From Gonatopus flavifemur (Eukaryota; Arthropoda; Insecta; Hymenoptera; Dryinidae): a stretch of 64,000 nucleotides of DNA. The notes under the pieces were generated by a model. The model was not told the DNA's origin and ran no database searches. It saw only the letters and a program-made list of their open reading frames with translations. The stretch covers positions 11,470,001-11,534,000 of the forward strand of contig JAFFJZ010000003.1 in assembly GCA_018340375.1 (NCBI GenBank), in the 5' to 3' direction. Both the position numbers and the translations under genes were made by a program. Positions 1 to 11,500 of this stretch are shown piece by piece. Within the stretch, counting starts at the first letter, position 1; every line of letters starts with the position of its first letter.

Positions 1-1490
1 AAGGATTTATTGTTTTCCGTGAGTAGTATCATCAATTGGTCGAATATAGGTAGAGACACAGATAAATACACACATCCATAGACCGTGCAGCGCATCCTTC
101 TCCCTCGATGAACGGGGTGGACGCATTTCAGTTTCCACCCCTTGCGTGCGAGGGTGCGTTTGTCATCAAACGGCTCGGCCATGCTTGAAATTTCGACGAT
201 ACACCATACAGCCGTGGAATATCGATGTCCTATTTCTCTCTCTTCCTCTTCTCTGACATACTGAATTCCTTCGAGGATGACATCAAAGGCCATTACCAAT
301 GCCAGGTTATACGTACAGTCGACGAGGGAAATAAAAGTCAGACCAGGTTCTTCTTGGATATGATGATGAAATAAAAGTTGAAGGCAGACCGAATAGACGC
401 ACGCAAACACAATATACAAATCAAATTTATTTTCACATGAATTAGATCTTGACGAGATACACGTATTTCTCTGAAAATCAATTTTCAGAGCGGAGAAAGA
501 GTTGTGGAATTCGTACTTTCAACAACATTGAAAATTGAATAATAAATCTAGATTAGAAGAATGAAGTCAGAATATCTCCGGTATTGTAAGATCTTTCGAA
601 TTCAAAAACGTTGGATGCCTTCGCGCGGTGCTCGGGAGAGTCTCGATACGAAATCCTCCTCGAGCTTCTAACCACGGAGAAATAAATCTTCGGTCCTGGG
701 CTCTACATCACCGGGTTGGCAAGCAATTTGGGCCCCGACGATAACTCATACGAGCATCGATAGTGCGTCTCCTTACCTAACTCTCTACGTTTCATTGATA
801 CATACGTGTATGTGTACGTAATGGGGGTATGAATGTAATGTACGCGTTTGGTCTACGTGTGTGAGTACAATATATTATGCATGTATGTACATAACTCTTG
901 GATATCGGGAAAAAGAGAGAGAGAGAGGGAGAGAGCAATGGAGACTGACGTAGCGTCGATGTGGTCGTAAGAAGAAATGAGATATCTGTAATATATAATA
1001 ATAAGAAAAGAGAATCGCTGCCAATTTTTACGCCGATCAAGATTACGAGTAGGGCAAATCGATTTGATTCGGTTTAACTGAATAATAAAATCATATATCA
1101 CGTCGTATTGTCTGACTTTTTTGGATTATTTTTGAATTTCTGTGGTGTCGTGTTCTTGAGAGTGCATGAACTAGTTTATTTAATTTCTTGAGTTTCTTCC
1201 GATGAATCAGGCATTTTTCATCAGGGTAGATTTGAGTGGTATATTTCATCCCACTCTGATTAGGAACTAATCTTATATCACTGAGACAATCATATTCCTT
1301 CAATACGATTTTCATCCCAATTCTTCATTATTTTCATTCTAAAACAACATTATCGCTGTGATATTCTTGATGTGCAAAAAATTAAGCATTCCATAGCCAC
1401 AATTGATTCAATATCAATACAATCCCAATCAGAATTCAACAACTGGCCACAACAGCAGTACTGGCATTTGTCCGAAATGATAACGCTTTT
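1..1490. other. gene-free stretch, CpG-richer blocks
   Basis: No gene is recognised. Two blocks (about 80-230 and 600-780) are richer in G+C and CpG than their surroundings and could be conserved non-coding DNA or exon remnants. Neither carries a frame I can assign. A 22-nt hairpin with 10-bp arms (CTCTGAAAAT and its complement, 2-nt loop) lies at 469-490, and a (GA)n run at 914-935. The open frames on the minus strand at 792-1101 are translations of the (CT)n complement and are not believable proteins. Confidence 0.5.
914..935. repeat. (GA)n microsatellite
   Basis: About eleven GA dinucleotides with one interruption. Such runs can bind GAGA-type factors in insects, but nothing nearby shows that this one is functional. 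Confidence 0.85.
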
Positions 1491-1682
1491 CCATACTGGG
1501 TACGTGCTAGCCGACTCTTGAGGGCCCAATACTGGCACTGTACTTCACCTGTTGTCAACATTGGCATACTTCGGTTTTTTCTGATTGGGATATCGAATAT
1601 TCTCTTGAATCGGACCCCTAACGCTAGTTTAGAACTGGTTCACAATTGCAGCATCTTTCAAGTACCCTGTAAAAAATCTGAT

Positions 1683-1880
1683 AGGAGACACACGTTGAGG
1701 CATGATTGTTTATTGAAAACAATTTTAGCAGGAACAATGAATGGTAAAATTTGTCAAGATAGACCTAGATTAAGTTATATGAAGAAAATTATACAAGATA
1801 AGGGCTGTAGTAGATAAGTAGAAATTAAACGTTTAGCGGATAGTAGACAGGGTTGGAGGATTTCATCAAACCAGTCATAA
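1683..1880 (+). pseudogene. relic of a non-LTR retrotransposon ORF2 C-terminus
   Basis: The plus-strand frame reads RRHTLRHDCLLKTI, then a G-x-x-x-GK-like stretch, then RPRLSYMKKIIQDKGCSR. After an in-frame TAA at 1815-1817 the same frame continues with VEIKRLADSRQGWR and ends NQS-stop at 1878-1880. The order LRHD..LLK..I..G....RPR..Y...I....GC..(Y).E.KRLA..R..WR..NQS-stop is how I know the extreme C-terminal region, beyond the reverse transcriptase domain, of insect endonuclease/reverse-transcriptase retroelements of the RTE or similar clades. Everything upstream of about 1683 is unrelated, so the copy is heavily 5'-truncated, as usual for target-primed insertion. The internal TAA sits where the family normally has tyrosine, so it looks like a point mutation. 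The copy is dead. It abuts a MITE that begins at 1882. The clade is uncertain, but the assignment to a retroelement is fairly firm. Confidence 0.7.
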
Positions 1881-1881
1881 G

Positions 1882-2350
1882 ACTGTAAAGGATGTGGGGA
1901 GTTTTCCTTCACCCTGTTGGTGGATTTCATCCTCTCATCGTGGGGGAATTGTTTTTCCATCAAAAATGAACTCATCTCTGAATCTGGAAGAGTGAAAAAT
2001 CACGCGTTTCACTCCGCTAAGTCTCAGAAGTAAGCCAGTCCGCTCCGAGTGGGATTTTTACTCGTTTCGAGTGAACTTTCACTCTTTTAGAGTGGATAAT
2101 TCGTTCTAAAATTGTAGGGACTTCAAAAGGGTGGAAATTTCACTCGAGATTTTGACAAACTCACTTCTGGCTGCCTGAAGAATGAAATCTCACTCTACAA
2201 ATTTTAGAGAGAAGGATATTTCCACCACTTTGAGGAATTATTTTGTTCTTTGGGTGTTGAATTCTCCACAAATGAAGGAATAGTCCACCAAATTATAACT
2301 TTGTTGTAACCATTTTTTGGGGAAAAATTCCCAAATCAATTTCTACAATG
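1882..2350. mobile_element. MITE family A copy 1, split by a nested element
   Basis: The left part (1882-1969) and right part (2211-2350) match the left and right parts of an uninterrupted copy at 41929-42111. Shared words include a GGGGAGTTTT or GGGAAGTTTTT start, a CCATCAAAAATGA block, and TTTGAGGAATTATTTTGTTC in the right part. The ends are inverted (ACTGTAAA at the left, a matching TTCTACAATG-type end at the right). The interval 1970-2210 is absent from the 41.9-kb copy, so it is a later insertion. No coding capacity is visible. Class: non-autonomous DNA transposon, superfamily uncertain. Confidence 0.65.
1970..2210. mobile_element. MITE family B copy 1, nested in family A
   Basis: The imperfect terminal inverted repeats run from CTCTGAATCTGGAAGAGTG at the left, against CTCTAAAATTTGTAGAGTG read on the other strand from the right end. 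The interior is dominated by short GAGTG and CACTC words, giving strong self-complementarity. It interrupts family A precisely between ...AAAATGA and AAGGAT..., with GA present on both sides. A second copy lies at 39030-39396. There is no open frame of note. Confidence 0.6.
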
Positions 2351-4488
2351 TATTCAATCATAGAATTCATTGAATTCCACAGAATCACGTTTATATTTTC
2401 CACACATTTTCCTGTCCTTTTCATGTATCTTGATCTCCACGAGGCAATTTCCAACTGTTTCTGGATGCTACAACTGCATAATACATAAGAGAAGAGAGAA
2501 AAAAATATTCCCAACATCTTTGAAAACATGAGAATGCGAGAACTGTCCGATTTTTCTGAGACCCAGAATATTTTCGATGGGATACGATTTATATATATAT
2601 TTATTTTAGAATAACACGAAACTTCTCTTTGAAGGAAAACTTTATTCATCAAGATATATCAACAACTCCATTTTACAACCACATCCCAGTTGCTTAACGA
2701 GCGAAATCTAACATTTCATTTCAAACATGCTTGGATACTTCATAAAAGCTCTCTTATTCAACTGGATCTTGAAGCTTAAAGAACGTATTAGCACGGTGAT
2801 TTTCTTAATAGTCGAAGGAACGAGAACAGAGTCGGGAGCACTAAAACGTGAATAAACTCCAACGCACAGATGTAACACGAAGTATTTCCAACGGCAGAAG
2901 TTCTGGAAGGAAAGATCTCCGTTTTGCTTTATGTAAATGTAGATTTAACCAATATAGTTCACGAATAGCGGCCGCTACGCAGACCTTGCATATATAATTA
3001 GAGAGGCATTGAATCGACCCCATCGGAGGCCTTTTTATGTTGAAAGAGCAGGATGGGACTAAAGGGTAAGGTCTACTTTTATTCGAAGGAAAAGAAGGTA
3101 CGTATATATATGCTCTCTTTTTTTCCTTCTTTTTTCTCCTAGAGTTTCAAATGAAAAAGGTGTTCTATCTGATGTAAGAAAAAAAAGGGTGATTCGCAGG
3201 TACATACCAACATCATCGATGCTTTGTATATTATTACGTGTGTGACATTTCACGATGCTGAAACTTATGCAACAGGATTCAAAAGTGTTTTCTTGTTTCT
3301 AGACTTAAGAACTATATAAGACTGACCTTGTGCTTTGTAGAGAAGCTAAAAAAGTAGGTAAATGAATCAGGAAAATATAAACTAAGTGGAAAAAGTTTTA
3401 AAATTTTTATAAATAGGATGGGAAGTTGATAAAAAAAATTCAATTATCATCGATATTGTATGATTACGCAACGTGATATACTTCTAACAGCGCGCAACAA
3501 CCCTTTTCCTCCGCGGAGACCTGAGTTACTTTCTCGAAGGAAGAAAATAAAGAGCATTGACAAGAATTACATATGCAGGTAGTCGGCATTGTGTGGACGA
3601 CGCTCACCTCAGCAGGGCCCGATGATAAATTATTGAACATTGAGATTTTTTTGGGGGTTCCGCTAACGAGGGGTAGAAATTTGAATATCCTTTCTCGCGC
3701 CTTTCTCACGAGTTCTCTCCTTTCCTTGTCCTGTTCTCGCTTCTGCGGACTTATTCCAACTACCTGAGGCTCAAACACCACACGTACAATGACTTTCTGA
3801 TTTGATTTATCGAACCATTTCTCTTGCTTATATGCATACACGTTGTTACGAGACTATTGATAGAGCGAAACGGTTTGGAAATCAATCATCAGTAACATTT
3901 AAGAGAAAATCAGACTGATTCGCTGGTACTGCACGTGTGAATTGAAAATGTCTCACTGGAAAAGGGAAAATGAATCAATCTCTGCACTGTGAAAAGGAGG
4001 TCTTGATCTGTCTGCATCTTAATTTCAAACAATGTTTGTTCCATTGAGTTGGCGATTGTTTTTTCAGCTTAATTTGTTTGCATCGTAGATTCAGTCATGA
4101 AATGAGCTGAATTGAAAACTTTCTTTCTCTTTGAGACACCAACATATGAGAAAAATGCTCACTTAATTGATTTATTTACTGATTATTGATTTTGTTGGAA
4201 ATTTATTTTCTGGAATTGACTGGTGATGGTTATTTTGATCCTTCTCGGGTCCTAGCAGGAACTGTAACGCTTGGCTGCTGATCATTTTTTTTTCAGAAAA
4301 ACCTTGTGTAAATAAAAACTCAACCATGATATATCAACAAGAAGCTTCTTCATGTATAATATAAATTGAGAATTGTGTACTTGGTTCGGAGAACAATTTG
4401 CTGTAACGAAATTTTCCACTGATTATGAAAAGAGCCGTGGACAACCTTATGGCGAGGGTCGACTGTAAGAGCACCCACCTAATTTCAA
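2351..4488. other. gene-free stretch
   Basis: No gene or clear repeat family is recognised. There is a short (TA)n run at 2590-2601 and a few poly-T/poly-A stretches (for example 3116-3140). The 125-codon minus-strand frame at 3464-3841 and its plus-strand partner have no recognisable domain and are probably chance frames in a slightly G+C-richer block. Confidence 0.5.
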
Positions 4489-4722
4489 GTGGGATGCACG
4501 GAGAAAAGTATGTGATTGATTACCATTCGCTCTAGTTTTCGTCATGACTTTAGAATAGAATCATTACGATGTTAAACTATCGTTTCAATGGTAACGTAAA
4601 CAGTTTACCGCACTCACTACGATTCTGAATGGTACTTATTACAATTTGGAAATATCTGTCACCAAATTACTATTCTTCATAGTACCCGTTACCGTATACT
4701 TTCCTTCGCGTATGGATCCCAC
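4489..4722. mobile_element. inverted-repeat element (MITE-like)
   Basis: The left arm begins GTGGGATGCACGGAGAAAAG and the right arm, read on the opposite strand, begins GTGGGATCCATACGCGAAGG, followed on both sides by AAAGTAT. Inside, TAATGGTAC/GGTAAC words recur in both orientations. The similarity may extend outward to about 4450 and 4760 (GGCGA...GACTGT on both arms), which would make it a longer element of which only the core is scored here. There is no coding capacity. The minus-strand frame at 4639-4833 overlaps its end and is not a gene. Confidence 0.5.
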
Positions 4723-4781
4723 ATACAGCACAACACAGTCACCGATGGGATACGTCGCCTCCACGTAGAATTTCCTATGGG

Positions 4782-4888
4782 GTGTAATGGAAAAAAATAC
4801 ATTAGCGGCAGCAGCGAAGTAGCTAGCACGCACGCGGATGCAGTAATTGAATTCGCTCCTACAACTAAATTCCAGCTTTTACAGCAAA
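4782..4888. mobile_element. half copy of MITE family D
   Basis: It carries one arm only of the family seen complete at 13450-13669 and 14144-14331. In order the arm shows GTGTAATGGAAAAAAATAC, GCAGCAGCGAAGTAGCTAG, and CTCCTACAACTAAATTCCAG. No second inverted arm follows, so the copy is truncated near its centre. Confidence 0.6.
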
Positions 4889-5840
4889 TAAATTAGGTAT
4901 CGAAGGAAATTTTTTTCCTTTCACTCCCCGCTCATCTCAAATCGAAGCTGTTCTTACACTCCAACTCACGCTTCGTTTCCGCTCGTTTTCAGCTGCCATT
5001 TTCTCCCCGCATAAACAAATGCATATTCAAATTCGCCATTCTCTTACCATTACCTACGTCATGAAATCGAGAGAAAAGTGGGGCTGAAGAAACCCACAAT
5101 GGCCCGTAGAGAAGGGCACATTGCCCCTATCATGACGAAGAAAGGATAAAAATTGAACTCGTTTTTCTATGCATAGGAGTCCTCTTTTTTTCTAACGAAG
5201 CATGTACCCTGGACAGGAAGAGAAAAAAAAGAAGAAGCGGGGAGGGAATAAGGGAAGGAAGGAGAGTCAAAAGAGTCCAAAAGTAAGAGAGAGTCGAAGC
5301 GGAAAGAGCAAAGGGGAGAAAGAGAGAAAGAAAAATAAACCCCACGCGAATGATTTGCATATGCGGCCAGCCGGCTGCACGACGTGACTCAGTTTTATCG
5401 ACGAGGGGTTAAGTCGACTCTCGTCTCTCCGCTTTAATGAAGTGCCGTTCGAACAGGATATTTTTTGTTTCCCTTTCGCTCATACAGAAATGTGGGACAG
5501 AAGAGAGAGGACGGGAAGAAAGAAGTAGGTTTTCAAAGCAAACGAAAAGAAACGAATTGAAAATGATTTAAATTGGTGCCACCATTCTCTCGCATGCTGA
5601 AAAAAAGTGCAAATTCATAAATATCTTTTCGCTCGACGAAATCCTTTATTTCACCACTCTGTTGTGGTCCGATAAATTTTGCTTACGTGGCGTTCGAGAT
5701 GAAAATAATTGAATAATATTTCACTTGTGTAAATATGTGTATGAAGTAATGAGAAATTTATGAGAATCGATCATAATGTTGTGTTCGAAGATTATTGAAA
5801 TTTTTCAACAGTTTTTTGCACCCTGATTTTTTATTCTGTA
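4889..5840. other. gene-free stretch with purine tract and octamer/AP-1 motifs
   Basis: About 125 bp at 5217-5345 are more than 90 % purine on the plus strand, and both overlapping short open frames there are low-complexity artefacts. Just downstream lie a POU-type octamer ATTTGCAT (5353-5360) and an AP-1-like TGACTCA (5385-5391) in a CpG-rich block, a plausible but unproven regulatory site. The rest is plain A+T-rich DNA. Confidence 0.45.
5217..5345. repeat. polypurine tract (GA-rich low complexity)
   Basis: Nearly uninterrupted purines on the plus strand: AG, AAG and GGAA words with only scattered C and T. It could form triplex-type structures. No exact tandem unit is present. Confidence 0.7.
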
Positions 5841-6001
5841 TGCACTGAGAGAAAATCGGAGGTGAATTCGAACCTAGCTCTATATTTGTAGTTATATAAT
5901 AGTCATATTTTATATCATTGCGGTAGGTGTAGAGAATAGATGTGATAGTAATAAGATAGCTACTGAGCTCAAAATCAGTTCCAATTTTCTCTGAGTGTGC
6001 A
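5841..6001. mobile_element. short inverted-repeat MITE
   Basis: The left end reads TGCACTGAGAGAAAATCGGA. The right end on the other strand reads TGCACACTCAGAGAAAATTG. The arms are therefore about 20 bp and nearly identical. The length is 161 bp with no coding content. It lies 15 bp from the next element at 6017. Confidence 0.6.
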
Positions 6002-6016
6002 ACAACGTAACATCAA

Positions 6017-6145
6017 CCCTAGTAGAAATCACTCTAGTCATTTTCTAGGCGATTACAAGGCCTTACGACGCCTTGCAAGTCCCTCACAAGGGTCTGGTGA
6101 GGCCTCGCAAGGCCTAGAGAATTACTAGAATGATTTCTGCTAGGG
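6017..6145. mobile_element. MITE family C copy 1 (CCC(G/T)AGTAGAAATC ends)
   Basis: The left end is CCCTAGTAGAAATCACTCTAG shortened by a base or two on inspection, and the right end on the other strand is CCCTAGCAGAAATCATTCT. The arms pair for most of the 129-bp length, with an AAGGCCT/AGGCCTT-rich middle, so the whole element can fold into one hairpin. Related copies in this window lie at 6913-7030, 34659-34773, 38259-38856 and 40463-40726. The open frame starting at 6130 begins inside it and is not a gene. Confidence 0.65.
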
Positions 6146-6606
6146 AATATTCAAAAGAAACGTATTCGTTGTGGTTATATTTGGTATCTTATTTATATTT
6201 TATGTTGAAAATAGGCAATTCACAGAGAGCTTACAGAATGCTCTTCAACGTTCAGTATTATGAGAAGCCTATTATGGAAAAAACATGCGTATGCATTGAC
6301 AAAAGCTCGAACTGCTGCACGGAAAAAAATAATTTGATATTTGGATAGTAAAAATCATCGCTGGAACAGATAAATTGTGGTTACTTAAGGAACAACATGT
6401 GTTTTGAAAAACATTTTTTACCATTCTTTTTTTATTGACTTAAATGATGTATAAACATCCCAAAAACGATATTCAACAAGAATTTTTCAGGGATGAAAGG
6501 GGGCGAGCTTTTATTTTAGAAATTCCATGTTGATGAATAGTTTTGAAACTTTGAACTTAGATCTCAAACAATTTTTAACCGATCGACTTGATATTTTAAC
6601 TGTATA

Positions 6607-6834
6607 CACAGAGAAAAAGGAATAGTTGTAGCTATTTATTAACTGTCACAGCCGAAATTCGTAGCTGTAACAGTGCAGGTTTTGTGGTTGATATTTGGAT
6701 GACAACATCAAACAAACAACAAGTCAGGTATAATGTTTTTGCTATCACAGCTGAGCGTGTAGCTGTAGCAACTGAAAAATAGCTCTCTTTGCCAATCTTT
6801 AGCTATACAAATATCAACGAATTATTCCTTGAGC
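6607..6834. mobile_element. inverted-repeat MITE with TA flanks
   Basis: The left end is CACAGAGAAAAAGGAATAG, preceded by TA. The right end on the other strand is CGCTCAAGGAATAATTCG, also flanked by TA. Inside, AGCTGT and ACAGCT words recur in both orientations. The TA flanks are what Tc1/mariner-type elements leave, which is my inference for the class. Confidence 0.5.
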
Positions 6835-6912
6835 GTAAACACGCCTGATTGGTATCATTCAACGTCCAATAATTTCCAACAAAAATTTCATTATAAAAAC
6901 CACAAAAACTCT

Positions 6913-7030
6913 TCTGAGTAGAAACGGAAATCGGTCTAGTCAAGGTCCTATTCGGGCCCAAGTTGGAGTGATTTGAGCCCGAACAGGGCCTTGGATCCCC
7001 CGCCTTTTAAACGGGAAAATTTCTCCCCGG
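6913..7030. mobile_element. MITE family C copy 2
   Basis: The left end is TGAGTAGAAACGGAAATCGG. The right end on the other strand is CCGGGGAGAAATTTTCCCG. The centre holds a strong hairpin: AAGGTCCTATTCGGGC (6942-6957) against GCCCGAACAGGGCCTT (6977-6992). It is more diverged than copy 1. Confidence 0.5.
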
Positions 7031-7231
7031 ACTGTGACCAGATTTTCGAAGTGCAAATTCCATTGTTATTCTATTAAAAAGAGGAATGATAAGGATAAAC
7101 GTTTGGATGATCGAATCAATAAGAGATGGCAAATACATTAAAGGATATTTTCGTTAAAAATCTGTTGAATCTTGTCAAATCTGACTGAATCTTATACGAT
7201 GTTCACCGAGAAAACTGTTCAATTGCAGTCA

Positions 7232-7521
7232 CCACACGGAGAAGAGAGAATTGTAAAAAAAAATGACTAGGTAGTGCGACATCAGAGTGCTTCGATCTTT
7301 CAAATAGAAAATTACACAATTTATAATTCAATATTGTTCATAGAATGCAAGAGCTATTGAATTTACGTTTGGAAATGGTAATTTTCTCACTCATTTTACA
7401 TGTAATATACCATTTTACGAGAAAGACAATGAATTTGTGAAATTCACAAAGTAAGACTTTGAGAGACGGATTGTTGTGCTGCGTAGAGAAATTTACAATT
7501 TTCTTTTTTCGATGCCAAGAC
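7232..7521. mobile_element. possible inverted-repeat element
   Basis: ACGGAGAAGAGAGAATTGTA near the left end faces AAAGAAAATTGTAAATTTCTC on the other strand at the right end, with weaker pairing inward. The terminus resembles the CACGG/CACTG-ended elements elsewhere in the window. Boundaries are approximate. Confidence 0.3.
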
Positions 7522-7835
7522 GAGATAAAATAAAAAAGTTGAATAGCCTGCTTGTTTTGATAGAAATTTTCAGGTGAAGGACCTACATTCTGTTGAGACG
7601 ACAGAATTTTTTATTTGATGTCGCGATTCATTAAATTTTTAGCCAAGGCAACTGAAAAATTCCCTCAGCGTTCTGATCGAAGTTGAATTTTCCATCAAAT
7701 TTTATTAGATTTAAATCGATTTCTTCAATAGAAAACTGACTGAATTTTGCCAAATCCCATTCTCAATTCAATATTAGGATTAATTTCATGAGTACGTTTA
7801 ACCAGGATAAAGAATGGTGTGTGAAATTTCTATTA

Positions 7836-8003
7836 CGCAGAGAAAAAATATTTTTCCCTATAGGGCTTATGAAATATTTCATTGTATTTGCAAAAATGTT
7901 CACTCTAATAACCAAGACATTGGTTTGCAAATGTTTTTTATGCCAGTAATGAAATTCGGTTATGTCATCAACAAAGTTTCCTCTTCTCTCAGCAATTTTG
8001 TTT
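7836..8003. mobile_element. possible inverted-repeat element
   Basis: GCAGAGAAAAAATATTTTTCC at the left faces GCTGAGAGAAGAGGAAAC on the other strand at the right. GAAATATTTCATT and TTTGCAAAAATG also pair with the second half, around a central CCAAGACATTGG. Two antisense open frames of 71 and 87 codons span it, as expected of a long imperfect palindrome. They are not genes. Confidence 0.4.
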
Positions 8004-8350
8004 TTGTAGGCGCTGTAATAACACACTAGTTTGCTATACCAGGAACACTTTTTCCTCCATGAAGAGTTTATATTTCTTTTTTATTGACGTATCTCTCTCA
8101 TTCCATGTTTTCTATGTTTCTTTGTAGGTTGTAAATATTTGCGTTACTCGAGGAACCTAAAACATGATCGATATTTGTGAGAATGAGCTTCCTTTTGGGT
8201 CATTTCCTTTGTTTTCTGGGGAAATTGTTATTCGTTGACTTTGAATGGTTCAAAATATGTAAAAATCTATTCAGATTTTTTTCTGCTTCATGTGATATTT
8301 TACTTGTAAAGCAGTTATAAGTTTCACTGCTTTCGTATGGACATTAAAAT

Positions 8351-8506
8351 CCTAGTAGCACAAGGATGTTTGGAATATCCTATAAATGTTCATAGAACAT
8401 TCAAATATGCGAAAATATTCTATGAATGTTCATAAGACATTCGAAACGTATCAATATATTCTGTGCATGTTCATAGAATATTCCAAACGTTCTTGTGCTA
8501 CTTGGG
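8351..8506. mobile_element. 156-bp inverted-repeat MITE (family E)
   Basis: The left arm is CCTAGTAGCACAAGGATGTT followed by TGGAATAT. The right arm on the other strand is CCCAAGTAGCACAAGAACGT followed by TTGGAATAT. The interior is built of repeated TATGAATGTTCATA and GAACATTC words, so it is both inverted and internally repetitive. The 82-codon frame at 8386-8634 reads through it and is an artefact. Confidence 0.65.
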
Positions 8507-11500
8507 AAACAATCATTCAAGATAATAACAAGGAATTGACGTTAATCAAATATTTCTATACATTTCCATACGAATGGCCTGATCTCAAACAGATATTATT
8601 TTGTATTGCTAAAGAGCTTGAATCGTTTCTATGAAACGAAGTCGAATTGGAATATGGAAAAATTTAGTTTGGAATTAATCGAAGTGGTCTAAAATTAATT
8701 GTGTTAAATGCACTACAACGATTGAATACATTTTGAATGAAATAAAAAATACATAGGTATATGCGTCATTTTTTTTGTGTATGAGATTATAAATTTGTTT
8801 TGATAAACGATTCATCGAAATCATGCAATTCTATTCAGATATTAATTCAAAACAATTTACGCAAGGTTTTAAATTAAGAACCAATAACTATGAGAAATAT
8901 TGAATAATTTTGATATTCAGTTCCATGAATTTATTTTCATTGCATTAAAAAATTAAGCCAACATCAATTCGACAAGAAGCATACTATCGCAATCCTAAAT
9001 TACGATCTAAGAATTTGAAGGAGCGGTTAAAAAAATCCAAAATCAGAACAAATGTCTCTCCACGTCCATATCCATAATTCAAAAATACGGCACATTCATC
9101 ACTCTTCAAACCTTAAAAAGGAGTCAAATCCTTTCATGCATACCCGAAAAAATTCGTACCAGTTCATCACACATGCAATGCTAATTCAACAATTACCGAT
9201 TACCAGCTTTTTAGCACAGCGTCTACGTTTACACTGTTCCCATTTTCTCACACTAAAACAAAACTATGAATAAATAATCACACAGCATAATCAGGTACAA
9301 AAACGAACATATTGAACATAAATATATGATACAACCTATTATACTATGCAACAAAATTTCATGAACCCCACCAAATAATCAAATCATTGTAATTTTATAT
9401 GTTTCCTTTTTCATACGAATTTTTTTTTGCGTACACAGAAACTATTGTGAAAAGAACACGGAAGCACTTAGTGACGTTTTATTAATTACTGGTATGAAAT
9501 AAACTAAGGCAAGGGTTTTGGCGTATGGAGTCGGCAAAAGGACGACAGCCATGTTGACGCCTGCGCTGATGGGCGTCGCGCGGCACCCTCGTCACGCGTT
9601 CAAGGGGGTGGGCTTCGCGCGGAGGAGGGTTGTTCCGTTAGAAAAAGTATTGACCGAGTGAGACGCCGAGCAAAGGTAAAAGAGAAGAATATTTTCTATC
9701 GATAGTTGTGGAATGGAACAAACGATTTTTGGGGTTTTATTATTACCGAAAAACACATTGGTTTGAAATTACTCAAGGATATTCCTGATATATAGAATAA
9801 ATTATAGTTTATTCGTTACTTGGATTATCAACAGAATGGTCATGGGTATAACCGATAATTAAATAACATGTATGATTTCAAGATTGAGGGTGGAATGAGT
9901 CAAGTTGAATAATTATTCATTCTTCGGATTTAGCCATGGAATCATTGAATTGGATTTGAAAAAAAAAATGGATTTCTCAGCTACAAATCTGGGAAACCGC
10001 GGTTCGTACTTTGACTTGAGTTTGTAATCATTTCGATAAATAATGAAATTCAATGAAATTTTTCACCAGAATCCATAATTGTGTTGAATTTGAACATCAT
10101 TTCATGTTGAACTAATGATTTACTGTAATTAATCAAAATATCAGAACGCTGATATCCCCCTGGAAGGGAAATTCACTGATGCAAGATGAGATCTTGAATC
10201 TTCAGTGTGCAGCCACATTGGTATCATTTTGAATCAAGGAATGAAACCAAAAAACCTCATCAAATTGCAATCACCAAAAAACTGAAGAGATCTAAACGAT
10301 TTTAATTAAATTAAATTCCCCCACTCTTGCGAATTTTTTCAAATTATTTGATTCAATTTACAAATAGTATAACAATAAGAGTTTAGTAAAATTCCGACAT
10401 CGAAAAGACACTTGATACGCTCATCAGCATCGAGATTCCGAAGGTTTTGATACCTACTAAAAATTATAATTCTCTGTTAAGAACAATATGATCAGAATTC
10501 GCAAATTTTACAAGTAAAAAGGAAATGATATTTGATTCCAATAAACTCAGAATCCTTAGAATCCGAGATCAGGAAGGAGGAGAGAAATCTCATTTCAAGA
10601 AATTCTTCGAATAACTTGTTCATATTAGAACCGATTGTCACTCTTCGTTCGTATGATTGAACATTGAAAAATGTCATGATGTTCGAAGAGAAAATCCCAT
10701 TCGGGATGTTCACGCATGCACATCGGCCCACCTTTTCATTTTGAGCAACATATATATATATATACACACATATATCTTTATGTTCTTATAGATGTAGATA
10801 TACTTGCAGGATGTATATACAACTATGTGGGCGGATGGAACGCAGACGCCAGCGTCGCGACGTTCGACGGTACAGTTCTCGTCGCACGGTCCTACGAGAT
10901 AGCACGATTCATTCCTGAATCCTTCGTTCAGTCCTTTATCCGCCTCCGTCCGGGCACATTGTCCTTCCTTTTTATCTTTCCTTCAAACCTTTTGATAAAT
11001 CGAAGCACATCGTTGTTTGGGACAACAGAATTTATTTAACATTTTCTATAAGATATGAGAACAAAAAATAATAATTACAAATTCATTTTCTTCTTTGATT
11101 TTTTTTTCTTTTCTATTACTTGAATAGAAATTATCGAAATGAACACGTGATTTTTGTGGTACCGGAAAAACCAACAGTGATCAATTGAAATCACATTCGA
11201 AATAAGAGAAAAAATAAACGGTTATATCAATCTCAACTTATCTCTCGCGTTGTCGTTGTTCTTCTTCATCATCTTGTTCTTTTGAGTAAGGTCGGGACCG
11301 CGAAGTGTTTTCGTGACGAGACCAGCAGCAACAGCTGATTGTATAATACTCCACACCAGGGTTCATCGCTTCGAATTAATTGCGGTACCGTAGTTCTCTT
11401 TCCCTCCACTGCCGCCATGCCACTACCATACATAACAACCACCGCAAGTCTATAAATGTCCTGTTGCTTCGTTTTGACCAACCCTCTCCGTACTCTTAAT

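Noticed and set aside
9551..9661. 36-codon ATG frame in a CpG-rich block
   Set aside because: Short, arginine/alanine/glycine-rich from base composition, with no flanking splice signals or known motif.
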